Below are positions 1 to 7,715 of a DNA stretch of 37,716 nt, in pieces; position 1 is the first letter of the stretch, and every line of letters begins with the position of its first letter. The position numbers and the translations under genes are program-made. The notes below the pieces were generated by a model. That model worked only from the letters and a program-made list of their open reading frames with translations, had not been told where the DNA came from and did not search any database. The DNA is from Arthrobacter sp. Bi26 (lineage in GTDB: Bacteria > Actinomycetota > Actinomycetes > Actinomycetales > Micrococcaceae), in NCBI RefSeq assembly GCF_918697925.1, contig NZ_CAKKMF010000047.1:1-37716 (forward strand). The letters are read 5' to 3'.

Positions 1-92
1 GTCCAGGCCCACGCCCAGGTCCCGTTCCATGCCCCGGCTCGCCGGAAAGCTGCGGGGGCGCCGTACGGCTACGGCCACCCCGCAGGTCTCCG

Positions 93-120
93 GCGACCCC
101 GAGGCGGCGACCCCGAGGCG
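93..120. repeat. 14-bp direct repeat, two copies
   Basis: GCGACCCCGAGGCG occurs twice back to back, at 93-106 and 107-120, in the non-coding stretch left of the first thioesterase gene. No convincing gene is seen in 1-153. A minus-strand ATG at 30 could be the start of a gene leaving the window, but only ten codons are visible and there is no clear ribosome binding site. Confidence 0.6.
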
Positions 121-153
121 TCGGGCCCCAGGCGCGGGCCGCGAACTCGGGAG

Positions 154-570
154 TCAGGCCTTGCGGGCCAGCAGCAGATTGGTGATCCGCAGCGTGCAGA
201 GCCGCTGGCCGGCCTCGTTCGTGATCAGCACCTCGTGCGTGGTCAGGGTGCCGCCCAGATGGATCGGGGTTGCCGTGATCGTGATCAGCCCCTCGCGGGC
301 CGATTTATGGTGCGTGGCCGAGACGTCGACGCCCACCGCCGTCTTGCCCAGGGTGCTGGCGTGGATGACGGCGGCCCAGGAGCCCACGGCCTCGCCCACG
401 GCCAGGGAGGCGCCGCCGTGCAGGAGCCCGAACGACTGCCGGTTGCCCTCCACCGGCATGGTCGCCACCACGCGGTCCACGGACTCCTCGACGATCTTCA
501 CGCCCATCTTCTCGTCGAGTTCCCCGAGGGTGATCTTCCACATCTCGGTGCTGCCGGTCTCGGGCGTCAT
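154..570 (-). CDS. PaaI-family hotdog-fold thioesterase
   Basis: A 138-residue hotdog-fold acyl-CoA thioesterase that would hydrolyse an acyl- or aroyl-CoA in the cytoplasm. The family signature is visible as NRQSFGLLHGGASLAVGE, with the His-Gly-Gly turn at the start of the long hotdog helix. The start at 570 is chosen because AAAGGAG lies six bases upstream; an in-frame ATG at 645 would add 25 unlike residues. It diverges from paaZ, and the PaaR-like palindrome at 660-683 lies between them, so it may be co-regulated with phenylacetate genes. By sequence it looks more like the general EntH/MenI-type branch than the phenylacetate PaaI at 6411. The family is firm, but its CoA-ester substrate cannot be told from sequence. 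Confidence 0.85.
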   Translation of the reverse strand: MTPETGSTEMWKITLGELDEKMGVKIVEESVDRVVATMPVEGNRQSFGLLHGGASLAVGEAVGSWAAVIHASTLGKTAVGVDVSATHHKSAREGLITITATPIHLGGTLTTHEVLITNEAGQRLCTLRITNLLLARKA

Positions 571-659
571 AGCGTCTCCTTTGTTGCCGGCCGGCCGCGG
601 CCCGGTCGGTGCCACCGCTGCTAGTGTGCGGTAGGCCTCATTCATGTACTCTAGATCAT

Positions 660-683
660 ATTACCGAACGGACGGTCAGTAAT
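660..683. promoter_or_regulatory. PaaR-like TetR operator in front of paaZ
   Basis: Imperfect palindrome with half-sites ATTACCGAACG and CGGTCAGTAAT separated by two bases; the two halves agree at 9 of 11 positions. It matches the palindrome at 6952-6973 in front of the paaI-paaK-tetR operon (shared core TTACCGAA). It lies 48 bp before the paaZ start, as expected for a repressor site. The link to the TetR protein at 4429 is inferred. Confidence 0.75.
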
Positions 684-731
684 GTTCCGGCCGTGTTGAT
701 CTTGCTCCCCCGTTGGAAGGACCCGTCAACG

Positions 732-2834
732 ATGACCACCACAGCCGCACCCACAGTAGACACTGTCGAGATCGTTCCCAGCTTCATCCGGGGTTCCTGG
801 TGGACTCCCGACGCCGCCTCCGCCGCCGGCGCAGCGCCGGTCCTGGACGCCAGCACCGGCGAACTTCTGGCCAAAGTGAGCACCGAGGGGCTCGACCTCG
901 CCGCCGTCGTGGACTACGGCCGCACCACCGGCCAGGCGGAACTGGGCACGCTGACCTTCCACCAGCGCGCGCTCAAGCTCAAGGAGCTGGCGCAGTACCT
1001 CAACGGCCGCCGCGAGGAGTTCTACGCGCTCTCGGCGCAGACCGGCGCCACCAAAATCGACTCAATGGTCGACATCGACGGCGGGATCGGCGTCCTGTTC
1101 ACTTTCGGGTCCAAGGGCCGCCGCGAACTGCCCAACTCCCAGGTGGTGGTCGATGGCCCCATGGAGGTGCTGTCCCGCGACGGCTCGTTCGCCGGTGAAC
1201 ACATCTACACCCGCATTCCCGGCGTCGCCGTGCAGATCAATGCCTTCAACTTCCCCGTGTGGGGCATGCTCGAGAAGCTGGCCCCGGCCTTCCTCGCCGG
1301 CGTGCCCACCATCGTCAAGCCGGCCACCCCCACCGGGTACGTGGCCGCCGCCGTGGTCAAGGCGATCGACGAATCCGGCATCCTGCCCACGGGCTCGCTG
1401 CAGCTGATTTCCGGCTCCGTCCGCACCCTGCTGGACCACCTGGACTACCGCGACCTCGTGGCCTTCACCGGCTCCGCCTCGACCGCCAACACGCTCAAGT
1501 CCCACCCCAACGTGGTCAAGGGCGGGGTCCGCTTCACTTCCGAAACCGATTCCCTCAACGCCGCGATCCTGGGCCCGGACGCCGTCAAGGGCACGCCGGA
1601 ATTTGATGCCTTCATCAAGTCCCTCGTCACCGAGATGACGGTCAAGGCCGGCCAGAAATGCACCTCGATCCGCCGCGCGATCGTGCCGCAGGAACTCGTC
1701 GCCGACGTCACCGCCGCCGTGGGGGAACGCATCCGCGAACGCGTCGTGCTCGGTGACCCCCGGGCCGAGGGCGTCACCATGGGCGCCCTGGCCTCCCTCG
1801 AGCAGCTCGCCGACGTGCGCGCCGCCGTCCAGTCCATGCTCGACGCCGGCGGGGAGCTTGCCTACGGCACGCTCGATGCACCGAAGGTCACCAGCGCGGA
1901 CGGCAGCATCGGCGTCGTCGACGGCGGTGCCTTCATGTCCCCTGTCCTGCTGAGCTGGGCCAACCCTGAGGCCGACGAGGTCCACTCGCTCGAGGCCTTC
2001 GGCCCGGTGTCCTCGGTGATCGGCTACACGGACCTGGCCGACGCCGTCCGCCTCGCCGCCCGCGGCGGCGGCTCGCTGGTCGCCTCGGTCTGCACGAACG
2101 ACCCCGCCGTGGCGCAGCAGCTGGTCACCGGTATCGCGGCCCACCACGGCCGCGTGCTCATGCTCAACCGCGAGGACGCCCGCAGCTCCACCGGCCACGG
2201 CTCCCCGGTCCCGCACCTGGTCCACGGCGGGCCCGGCCGCGCCGGCGGCGGCGAAGAGCTCGGCGGCATCCGCTCGGTGATGCACCACATGCAGCGCACC
2301 GCGATCCAGGGCTCGCCCAACATGCTCACCGCCGTCACCGGCGTCTGGCACACCGGCGCGGACCGCAACTTCACGCTCGAGACCGAAGGCCAGCACCCGT
2401 TCCGGAAATCCCTGGCCACGCTGCACATCGGCGACGCCATCCGCTCCGAGCTGCGTGAGGTCTCGCTGGAGGAGATCACCAAGTTCGCGAACTCCACCGG
2501 CGACACGTTCTACGCCCACACCAACCAGGAAGCCGCCGCCGCCAACCCGTTCTTCCCGGGCATCGTGGCGCACGGCTACCTCCTGCTCAGCTGGGCCGCC
2601 GGCCTGTTCGTGGAGCCCGCACCGGGCCCGGTCCTTGCCAACTACGGCCTGGAGAACCTGCGGTTCATCACCCCGGTGGCCGCGGGCGACTCCATCCGCG
2701 TGACCCTGACGGCCAAGAAGATCACCCCGCGCGAGACCGACGAGTACGGCGAGGTGGCCTGGGATGCCGTCCTGACCAACCAGAACGACGAAATCGTGGC
2801 GACCTACGACGTCCTGACCCTCGTCGAGAAGTAG
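732..2834 (+). CDS. paaZ: Bifunctional oxepin-CoA hydrolase / semialdehyde dehydrogenase (PaaZ)
   Basis: A 700-residue fusion enzyme of the aerobic phenylacetate pathway. Its C-terminal hydratase opens the oxepin-CoA ring and its N-terminal NADP-dependent aldehyde dehydrogenase oxidises the resulting semialdehyde. Residues 1 to about 530 are the dehydrogenase, with the catalytic Cys310 (GQKCTS) and general-base Glu271 (FTSETDS). Residues about 550-700 are a MaoC-type hotdog domain with the PaaZ-specific GDTFYAH motif (Asp591, His596) and VAHGYL. The length fits the family. The ATG at 732 is preferred because the homologous N-terminus begins there and a purine-rich GGAAGG lies about 11 bases upstream; an earlier in-frame ATG at 609 would read through the operator. 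It is isolated from paaABCDE, none of which is in the window. Confidence 0.95.
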   Translation: MTTTAAPTVDTVEIVPSFIRGSWWTPDAASAAGAAPVLDASTGELLAKVSTEGLDLAAVVDYGRTTGQAELGTLTFHQRALKLKELAQYLNGRREEFYALSAQTGATKIDSMVDIDGGIGVLFTFGSKGRRELPNSQVVVDGPMEVLSRDGSFAGEHIYTRIPGVAVQINAFNFPVWGMLEKLAPAFLAGVPTIVKPATPTGYVAAAVVKAIDESGILPTGSLQLISGSVRTLLDHLDYRDLVAFTGSASTANTLKSHPNVVKGGVRFTSETDSLNAAILGPDAVKGTPEFDAFIKSLVTEMTVKAGQKCTSIRRAIVPQELVADVTAAVGERIRERVVLGDPRAEGVTMGALASLEQLADVRAAVQSMLDAGGELAYGTLDAPKVTSADGSIGVVDGGAFMSPVLLSWANPEADEVHSLEAFGPVSSVIGYTDLADAVRLAARGGGSLVASVCTNDPAVAQQLVTGIAAHHGRVLMLNREDARSSTGHGSPVPHLVHGGPGRAGGGEELGGIRSVMHHMQRTAIQGSPNMLTAVTGVWHTGADRNFTLETEGQHPFRKSLATLHIGDAIRSELREVSLEEITKFANSTGDTFYAHTNQEAAAANPFFPGIVAHGYLLLSWAAGLFVEPAPGPVLANYGLENLRFITPVAAGDSIRVTLTAKKITPRETDEYGEVAWDAVLTNQNDEIVATYDVLTLVEK

Positions 2835-2855
2835 CCTCACCCGACGCTCCCTCCC

Positions 2856-2916
2856 GTTGCCCTATCGCTTGTGGCTGCCAAAAGGTCGAAATGGCCGCCA
2901 CAAGTGATAGGGCAAC
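2856..2916. terminator. Long hairpin after paaZ
   Basis: Inverted repeat with 25-base arms (2856-2880 and 2892-2916) that pair with only two mismatches around an 11-base loop. It begins 21 bp after the paaZ stop. There is no T-run, so it may be a rho-independent-like stop or an mRNA-stabilising structure. The arms contain GTTGCCCTATC and GATAGGGCAAC. Confidence 0.7.
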
Positions 2917-2977
2917 CGGGGAGGGGGCTCTTTCCACCCCGCTCCGGCGTAAAATCTTGCTCGTAGGAGGTGGCGAA

Positions 2978-3385
2978 ATGACCCTAGTACTGAACAAAGC
3001 CACAACAGTCCTGCCAGTCGATGATGCAGCGCGTGCCCGGCATTTCTACGAGGACACTTTGGGGCTCCCGCACCGCGGCGTGGCAGACGACGGAAGCGAA
3101 ATGTTCGGCTCAGAAGGCGGCCCGATGCTGCAGCTGATGCCTGTCAAGGATGGAAAGCACTCAGAGCACACCACCCTGAGTTTTGAAGTCAGCGAGATCG
3201 AACGCACAGTCAAGGATATGGAAGCCAAGGGCGTCATGTTCCAGGACTACGATCTCCCGGATCTCAAGACCGAGAACCACATTTGTACAACGGATTCAGA
3301 GAAGTGCGCCTGGTTCATGGACTCCGAGCACAATATTCTCTGCGTGCACGAGAACATCACCACGGCAGCTGATTACCAGCTCTGA
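2978..3385 (+). CDS. VOC / glyoxalase-fold protein
   Basis: A 135-residue protein of the vicinal oxygen chelate superfamily (glyoxalase I / bleomycin resistance / dioxygenase fold). The N-terminal part has the typical V-DDAARARHFYEDTLGL pattern (strand, helix, then the short loop). The C-terminal repeat ends in MDSEHNILCVHE, which places a metal-ligand-type Glu or His near the end. The start at 2978 is supported by AGGAGGT six bases upstream; longer in-frame starts run into the preceding hairpin. A TAAAAT box at 2950-2955 may be its -10. It stands alone between the paaZ terminator and a convergent gene. No substrate can be assigned, and VOC members range from isomerases to resistance proteins. 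Confidence 0.85.
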   Translation: MTLVLNKATTVLPVDDAARARHFYEDTLGLPHRGVADDGSEMFGSEGGPMLQLMPVKDGKHSEHTTLSFEVSEIERTVKDMEAKGVMFQDYDLPDLKTENHICTTDSEKCAWFMDSEHNILCVHENITTAADYQL

Positions 3386-3440
3386 GATCCGGTCCAGCCC
3401 TGGAAATTCGGGGGGACAAGATCAGTGCGGACAGATGCAC

Positions 3441-3464
3441 GGCGCTCCGGCTCAGCGGGGCGCC
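3441..3464. terminator. Rho-independent-like terminator
   Basis: GGCGCTCC pairs with GGGGCGCC around an 8-base loop and is followed by TTTCTC. It lies between the convergent VOC gene and the DUF427 gene and suits the plus-strand transcript. Confidence 0.7.
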
Positions 3465-3483
3465 TTTCTCGTGCGCACGGCCG

Positions 3484-4359
3484 TTAGCGTGCCCCCGGAC
3501 CTTCCCCCGGACCGTCCGATCTGTCCGGGCGGGACCACGGCGACACGGGGCGGGTCTGGAGCACGCCGTCGACGCTCACGTCGCCGCGCTCATTGTAGAA
3601 ACTGATGAGGCCGTGGATCTGGGCGGCGTCGCGGTACCGCCGGTCATAGCTCCACGCGATGTTCCGGCCCTGCGCGGAATCCGGGTAGCTCCAGTAGCTC
3701 GCCTGGCCCTTGTAGGGGCAGACGGTCCGCTTGGGGCTTTCCTCCATCAGGTCCAGCCGCACATCCGACGGCGGGATGTAGTAGCGCACCGGCAGCATCG
3801 TTTCGTAGAGCAGCTGCGCGCCGTTCGTCTTGGCGAGCGTCACGCCGTCGAGACTTACCTCAACGGTGAGCGAGGACGCCCGGATGTCCACCCGGTGGAA
3901 CGGGTCGCGGGGATGGCCGATGATTTCCTCGTCGTCCTCCAGCCAGTCGAAAGCGTTGAAGTCCAGCACCACATATCCGGCCAGGTCGGGGTCCGCTGGC
4001 CGGAAGGCAGCGCGGGGCAGCCTCCCATGGGAGGTCACGACGTCGAGCTCCTCGCCGGCCGCTGTGTGCCTGCCGAACGACGTGCGCGGATCCAGTGCCT
4101 GCGGCCCCTCCAGACCCATCCTGAAGCCGTGTTCCGTCACGTCGCCCGCCTGCTGACCCGGCGGCGCGAGTTCAGCCCGGAGGTCAACGTCGGAAACGGC
4201 GTAGACAGGGGTGACGCGTTTGGGCTCCCACACCAGGAGCGCGTGAAGAGTGTCGACGACGGCCATCCCGCCCACCATGGCACGGACTCTTTTCTCGGTG
4301 GGCTGGTATCGCAAATCGGGGAATGCGCTGAAGAGGACTTCAGATAACTTCGTGGCCAT
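3484..4359 (-). CDS. Protein with two DUF427 domains
   Basis: A 291-residue protein made of two DUF427-type modules. The first half contains RVRAMVGGMAVVDTLHALLVWEP, the typical domain opening. The second half repeats the pattern with LTVEVSLDGVTLAKTNGAQLLYET followed by VRYYIPPSDVRLDLM and the C-terminal CPYKGQASYWSY motif common in this family. No biochemical role is firmly known for DUF427 proteins. The ATG at 4359 is chosen because the conserved region follows closely; an upstream in-frame ATG at 4410 is possible. It sits 69 bp downstream of the paaR-like gene in the same direction, which may be chance. Confidence 0.8.
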   Translation of the reverse strand: MATKLSEVLFSAFPDLRYQPTEKRVRAMVGGMAVVDTLHALLVWEPKRVTPVYAVSDVDLRAELAPPGQQAGDVTEHGFRMGLEGPQALDPRTSFGRHTAAGEELDVVTSHGRLPRAAFRPADPDLAGYVVLDFNAFDWLEDDEEIIGHPRDPFHRVDIRASSLTVEVSLDGVTLAKTNGAQLLYETMLPVRYYIPPSDVRLDLMEESPKRTVCPYKGQASYWSYPDSAQGRNIAWSYDRRYRDAAQIHGLISFYNERGDVSVDGVLQTRPVSPWSRPDRSDGPGEGPGAR

Positions 4360-4428
4360 GACTACAGGGTGGGCGTCCGTTATCCTGCCGTCAACGACTG
4401 TCCCGGCCACCTGCCCGCCGGCGGACGG

Positions 4429-5034
4429 TCAGCGCGGGACGTGGAGGCCGTGGAACGCCATGGTGATGACGTCGTCGGCCAGCTTTTCCGGCGACAGCGA
4501 ACCGCCGGGTTTGTACCACTCGACAATGGAGTTGATGGTGCCGAACAGCAGACGGGTCACGGTGCGGGGATCGATGTCCTGGCGCAGGGAGCCCTCGTCC
4601 CGGGCCTCGGAAATCAGCGCGGCGACCTTGTGGTCGAAGGTGCGGCGCCGTTCCAGCGCGTCCCGCTCGATCTCCGTGTTCCCGCGCAGGCGCAGCAGCA
4701 GCGTCACGAAGGGCAGCCGCTCCACCAGGACCGAGATGGTCTGGCGGACCACGAACTCCAGCCGGGCATCGGCCGAGCCGGAGGTGGCCCCGGGCTGGTC
4801 CAGGATCGCCTCAAGCCCGCCCAGGGCGTGATCCAGGGCGAGCTTGAGCAGGTCGCCCTTGGACGGCACGTGATGGTAGATCGCGGACTTGGAGATGCCC
4901 AGGTTCTCGGCAAGGATGCCCATCGAGGTGGCGTCGTAGCCGTGGCGGTTGAAGACGTCGACGGCGATCACCAGCACCGACTGCTGGTCATAGCCGGGAC
5001 GGCCGCGCTTCGTTGTGATTGCTGTGCTGGGCAT
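4429..5034 (-). CDS. paaR: TetR-family regulator, probable PaaR
   Basis: A 201-residue TetR repressor. The N-terminal helix-turn-helix is clear (residues about 15-60: ATSMGILAENLGISKSAIYHHVPSKGDLL), followed by an all-helical ligand domain. It is the last gene of a minus-strand operon paaI-paaK-tetR, 31 bp after the paaK stop. In this family phenylacetyl-CoA or a related thioester usually relieves repression. Two matching palindromes (660-683 and 6952-6973) are the likely targets, giving autoregulation. The name rests on neighbourhood and on these sites, not on a residue signature. Only a weak ribosome binding site (GAGAAA) is seen, which fits coupling to paaK. Confidence 0.85.
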   Translation of the reverse strand: MPSTAITTKRGRPGYDQQSVLVIAVDVFNRHGYDATSMGILAENLGISKSAIYHHVPSKGDLLKLALDHALGGLEAILDQPGATSGSADARLEFVVRQTISVLVERLPFVTLLLRLRGNTEIERDALERRRTFDHKVAALISEARDEGSLRQDIDPRTVTRLLFGTINSIVEWYKPGGSLSPEKLADDVITMAFHGLHVPR

Positions 5035-5065
5035 AGTGGCTAGTTTCTCACGATCGGGTGCTCAC

Positions 5066-6394
5066 TCAGGCCTTGGGGCGCATGTCGTAGATCCGCCGCA
5101 GCTTGCCGTTGGACCGCTCCAGCGAGCCGGGCTCGACGACGTCGACCGTGCAGGAGGAGCCCACATGGATCTTGATCTGCTGCTGCAGGGCCTTGGCGGC
5201 CGCCGCCGCGCCCTCGGCCGTGACGGCGTCGCGACGCTCGATCTTGACGGTCATCTGGTCCATCCGATGGCCCTCGGGCCGGGTGAGCTCCAGCTGGAAG
5301 TGCGGGCTGAGCTCGGGGATGCGCAGGGCGATCTCCTCGATCTGTGACGGGAACAGGTTCACGCCGCGCAGGATGATCATGTCGTCGCTGCGGCCGGTGA
5401 TGCGGCCCATGCGGCGGTGCGCCGGACGCGCGGTGCCCGGCAGCAGCCTGGTGAGGTCCTTGGTGCGGTACCGGATGATCGGCAGCGCTTCCTTGGTGAG
5501 CGAGGTGAAGACGAGCTCGCCCGGCTCGCCGTCGCCCAGCACCACGGTGGGGTCGAAGGCATCAATGATCTCGGGGCGGAAGTGGTCTTCCCAGATGTGG
5601 CTGCCGTCCTGCGTTTCGACGGCTTCGCCGGCGACGCCCGGGCCCATGACCTCGGAGAGGCCGTAGATGTCGCAGGCCTTGAGGTTCATGGTGGTTTCGA
5701 GCTCGTGCCGCATTTCCTCGGTCCACGGCTCGGCGCCCAGCACCGCGTACTTCAGCGACGTGGAGGCCGGGTCGATGCCCTGCTTGATCATCGCGTCGGC
5801 AATGGTCAGCAGGTACGTGGGGGTGGCCAGGATGGCGTCGGGCTTGAAGTCCTGGATGAGCGTGATCTGGCGCTCGGTCTGGCCGCCGGAGATCGGGATG
5901 ACGGTGCAGCCGAGGGCCTCGGCGCCGGCGTGGGCGCCCATGCCGCCGGTGAACAGGCCGTAGCCATAGGCGTTGTGCACCTTCATGCCCGGCCGGACGC
6001 CGGAGGCGCGCAGCGAGCGGGCCACAAGCTTGGCCCAGTCGGCGAGGTCCTTCTTGGTGTAGCCCACCACGGTGGCGCGGCCCGTGGTGCCGGAGCTGGC
6101 GTGGATCCGCGCGACCTCGTGCTGCGGCACGGCGAACATGCCGAAGGGGTACTCGAGGCGGAGGTCCTCCTTGGTGGTGAAGGGGAACTTGCCGAGGTCG
6201 GAGAGTTCACGCAGGTCCGTCGGGTGGACGCCGGCCTCGTCGAACTTGCGCTTGTACAGGGGGACGCGGTCATAGGCGTAGGCCACCGTGTGCTGCAGGC
6301 GGCTGAGCTGGAGCGCCTCCAGCTCGTCGCGGGAGATGGTCTCCTCGCGGTCCAGGACAGCGTCAGTTGTGGCGGCGGCAGTTTCTTGGGTCAT
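5066..6394 (-). CDS. paaK: Phenylacetate-CoA ligase
   Basis: A 442-residue AMP-forming ligase that makes phenylacetyl-CoA from phenylacetate, ATP and CoA, the entry step of the pathway. It has the PaaK-type P-loop HASSGTTGRATVVGYTK, the IYGLSEVMGPGV motif, ELVFTSLTKEALPIIRYRTKD in the A-domain, and RITGRSDDMIILRGVNLFPSQIE at the hinge. The C-terminal catalytic lysine region is RSNGKLRRI. Length and motifs are canonical. It is the middle gene of a minus-strand operon: the paaI stop is 16 bp upstream and the tetR gene follows 31 bp after. Regulation through the palindrome before paaI is likely. Confidence 0.97.
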   Translation of the reverse strand: MTQETAAATTDAVLDREETISRDELEALQLSRLQHTVAYAYDRVPLYKRKFDEAGVHPTDLRELSDLGKFPFTTKEDLRLEYPFGMFAVPQHEVARIHASSGTTGRATVVGYTKKDLADWAKLVARSLRASGVRPGMKVHNAYGYGLFTGGMGAHAGAEALGCTVIPISGGQTERQITLIQDFKPDAILATPTYLLTIADAMIKQGIDPASTSLKYAVLGAEPWTEEMRHELETTMNLKACDIYGLSEVMGPGVAGEAVETQDGSHIWEDHFRPEIIDAFDPTVVLGDGEPGELVFTSLTKEALPIIRYRTKDLTRLLPGTARPAHRRMGRITGRSDDMIILRGVNLFPSQIEEIALRIPELSPHFQLELTRPEGHRMDQMTVKIERRDAVTAEGAAAAAKALQQQIKIHVGSSCTVDVVEPGSLERSNGKLRRIYDMRPKA

Positions 6395-6410
6395 CAGTGG
6401 TTCCCTGTTT

Positions 6411-6929
6411 CTATTTCTTGGAGATGGTGCGGCTGCGGCCGCGGAACTCGGCGATGAGTTCGCCCGGGAGGATATCGGTGGGGAGCTGGCCCGGAAGGGT
6501 TGCTGCGGGGGCCGCGCCGGCCGGTGCCGCCGTCGGGATGCCCGCGCCAGGATCGGCGGCGTAGATCTGGATGTCGTACAGCCCGCTGCGTCCTGTGCTG
6601 GCGCGGCGGTTCGCGACGGCGGTCAGCACTTGTCCGCGGAAGGCGGGTTTCAGGAAGTTGATGTCGACGCCGGCAGCAACGGTGATGTTGGAGTCCTCGC
6701 CCGGGAGCGGATTGGCCGGGTTGCAGGCCAGCGCGAAAGCCGTGTCGCCGAAGGCGAAGATCATTCCGCCGTGGGCCATGCCGAAGCCGTTGAGCATTTC
6801 CTGCCGGAGCGTCATGCGGATCGTGGCATGCCCGTCGTCCAGCGCGAGGACTTCGATGCCCATCCATTCCGAGGCGTAGTCGTCTTTCAGGATGGGGTGC
6901 GTGCCCCCGGAAACCGTCAGTTCAGCCAT
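6411..6929 (-). CDS. paaI: Phenylacetate-pathway thioesterase (PaaI)
   Basis: A 172-residue hotdog thioesterase. PaaI is thought to rescue dead-end (hydroxy)phenylacetyl-CoA thioesters and free CoA. The helix motif is NGFGMAHGGMIFAFGDTAFA (residues about 47-66), with Asp62 in the position used by PaaI enzymes. A 30-residue Ala/Pro-rich insertion follows the main fold near residues 130-160 and is unusual for the family; it is probably a flexible loop before the last strand. GGAGG lies about 10 bases before the start. It is the first gene of the paaI-paaK-tetR operon with a TetR-type palindrome just upstream. Confidence 0.92.
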   Translation of the reverse strand: MAELTVSGGTHPILKDDYASEWMGIEVLALDDGHATIRMTLRQEMLNGFGMAHGGMIFAFGDTAFALACNPANPLPGEDSNITVAAGVDINFLKPAFRGQVLTAVANRRASTGRSGLYDIQIYAADPGAGIPTAAPAGAAPAATLPGQLPTDILPGELIAEFRGRSRTISKK

Positions 6930-6951
6930 GCGTCGTTGCCTCCAGCTTTAT

Positions 6952-6973
6952 TTACCGAATGTTCATTAGGTAA
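6952..6973. promoter_or_regulatory. PaaR-like TetR operator in front of paaI-paaK-tetR
   Basis: Palindrome TTACCGAATG-TT-CATTAGGTAA; the arms agree at 9 of 10 positions. It resembles the site at 660-683 and starts 23 bp upstream of the paaI start, where it could block the operon promoter. The regulator assignment is inferred. Confidence 0.75.
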
Positions 6974-7041
6974 TCCCATTTTGGGCCACGCTGTCAAGAG
7001 CCGGTAGTCGTTGGTGCTACTGCTGGGACCGAGATGCATAA

Positions 7042-7057
7042 ACGAACAAGCGTACGT
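7042..7057. promoter_or_regulatory. Island TetR operator 1 (before cupin gene)
   Basis: ACGAACAAGCGTACGT matches the island consensus ACGAACAAGCGTTCGT at 15 of 16 positions. It lies about 95 bp before the cupin gene and marks the left boundary of the regulon. Confidence 0.75.
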
Positions 7058-7152
7058 CTTGACTCGCTGGTGTGAAGGACACATACTGAATTCGGGCCCC
7101 GGCTGCAATGACGAAACCGGCGGCAACTCAAGAACCTTGGAAGGGATTTGCC

Positions 7153-7602
7153 ATGACTGAAGTGGCCTTTGACATCAACCGCAACGTGGACCTGTTCCGT
7201 GTGAACCGGGCAGACGAACTGGCCGCCGCGCCGGGACAGACGCTGAATGCCCGCCGCATCTCCGGCGTCAGCAAGGAAAGCAGTCCCGTTGAGCGACTCT
7301 GGTTCGGCAAGGTCTTCACCGGTCCCGGGGAGATCTCGGATGCCCATCACCACGGGGAGGCCAACACGGGAGGCTATGTGCTCAAGGGCCGTGGCTTTAT
7401 CCGCTACGGCGAGGGCTACGGCCAGATCGTCTACCTGGAAGAGGGTGACTTCGTCTTCGTGCCGCCGTTTATGCCGCACATCGAAGGCAACGCCAGCAAG
7501 ACCGAGGAACTGGTCTGGATGACCACCCGCACGCCGGACAACATCGTCGTTAACCTGCGCGACCAGGACGTCGTGGACCTTGAAATCGACTACCGGTCCT
7601 GA
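7153..7602 (+). CDS. Cupin-domain protein
   Basis: A 149-residue single-domain cupin. The metal-binding motif 1 is DAHHHGEANTGGYVLKG (His65-67, Glu69) and motif 2 is EGDFVFVPPFMPHIEGN (His109), so all ligands for an iron, manganese or nickel centre are present. Such proteins act as small dioxygenases, isomerases or sensors; no specific reaction can be assigned. The start is set by GGAAGGG seven bases before ATG 7153; an in-frame ATG at 7108 lacks such support. An operator of the island type lies upstream, so it is probably induced with the catabolic genes. It ends at a strong terminator. Confidence 0.85.
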   Translation: MTEVAFDINRNVDLFRVNRADELAAAPGQTLNARRISGVSKESSPVERLWFGKVFTGPGEISDAHHHGEANTGGYVLKGRGFIRYGEGYGQIVYLEEGDFVFVPPFMPHIEGNASKTEELVWMTTRTPDNIVVNLRDQDVVDLEIDYRS

Positions 7603-7608
7603 TTTCCC

Positions 7609-7650
7609 CAACAAAAGGGCGGCTACCGAAAGGTAGTCGCCCTTTTGTTG
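7609..7650 (+). terminator. Strong terminator after cupin gene
   Basis: A 19-bp stem with one mismatch closes on a GAAA loop (arms 7609-7627 and 7632-7650). The descending arm ends in CCCTTTTGTTG and the ascending arm starts with CAACAAAAGGG, so it can work in both directions. Confidence 0.9.
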
Positions 7651-7667
7651 TCGTTGGTCCAAATATA

Positions 7668-7694
7668 GGGCGGCTACCGAGCAGGTAGCCGCCC
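7668..7694 (-). terminator. Terminator after fadE
   Basis: A perfect 11-bp stem, GGGCGGCTACC with GGTAGCCGCCC, around a 5-base loop. It lies 21 bp beyond the fadE stop. Its ascending arm is identical to part of the neighbouring terminator at 7609-7650. Confidence 0.85.
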
Positions 7695-7715
7695 CATGTC
7701 GTGGCTAGGTGCCGG

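Noticed and set aside
1..30. Start of a minus-strand gene (ATG at 30) leaving the left edge
   Set aside because: Only ten codons are visible, with no clear ribosome binding site; it cannot be supported or identified.
609..731. Upstream extension of paaZ to an ATG at 609
   Set aside because: It would place the operator palindrome inside the coding region and adds residues unlike the PaaZ N-terminus; ATG 732 fits the domain start.
1062..2840. Long open frame antisense to paaZ
   Set aside because: It is the high-GC complement of a clear enzyme gene, has no domain motif and is rich in Gly/Ala/Arg/Asp/His as expected of a shadow frame.
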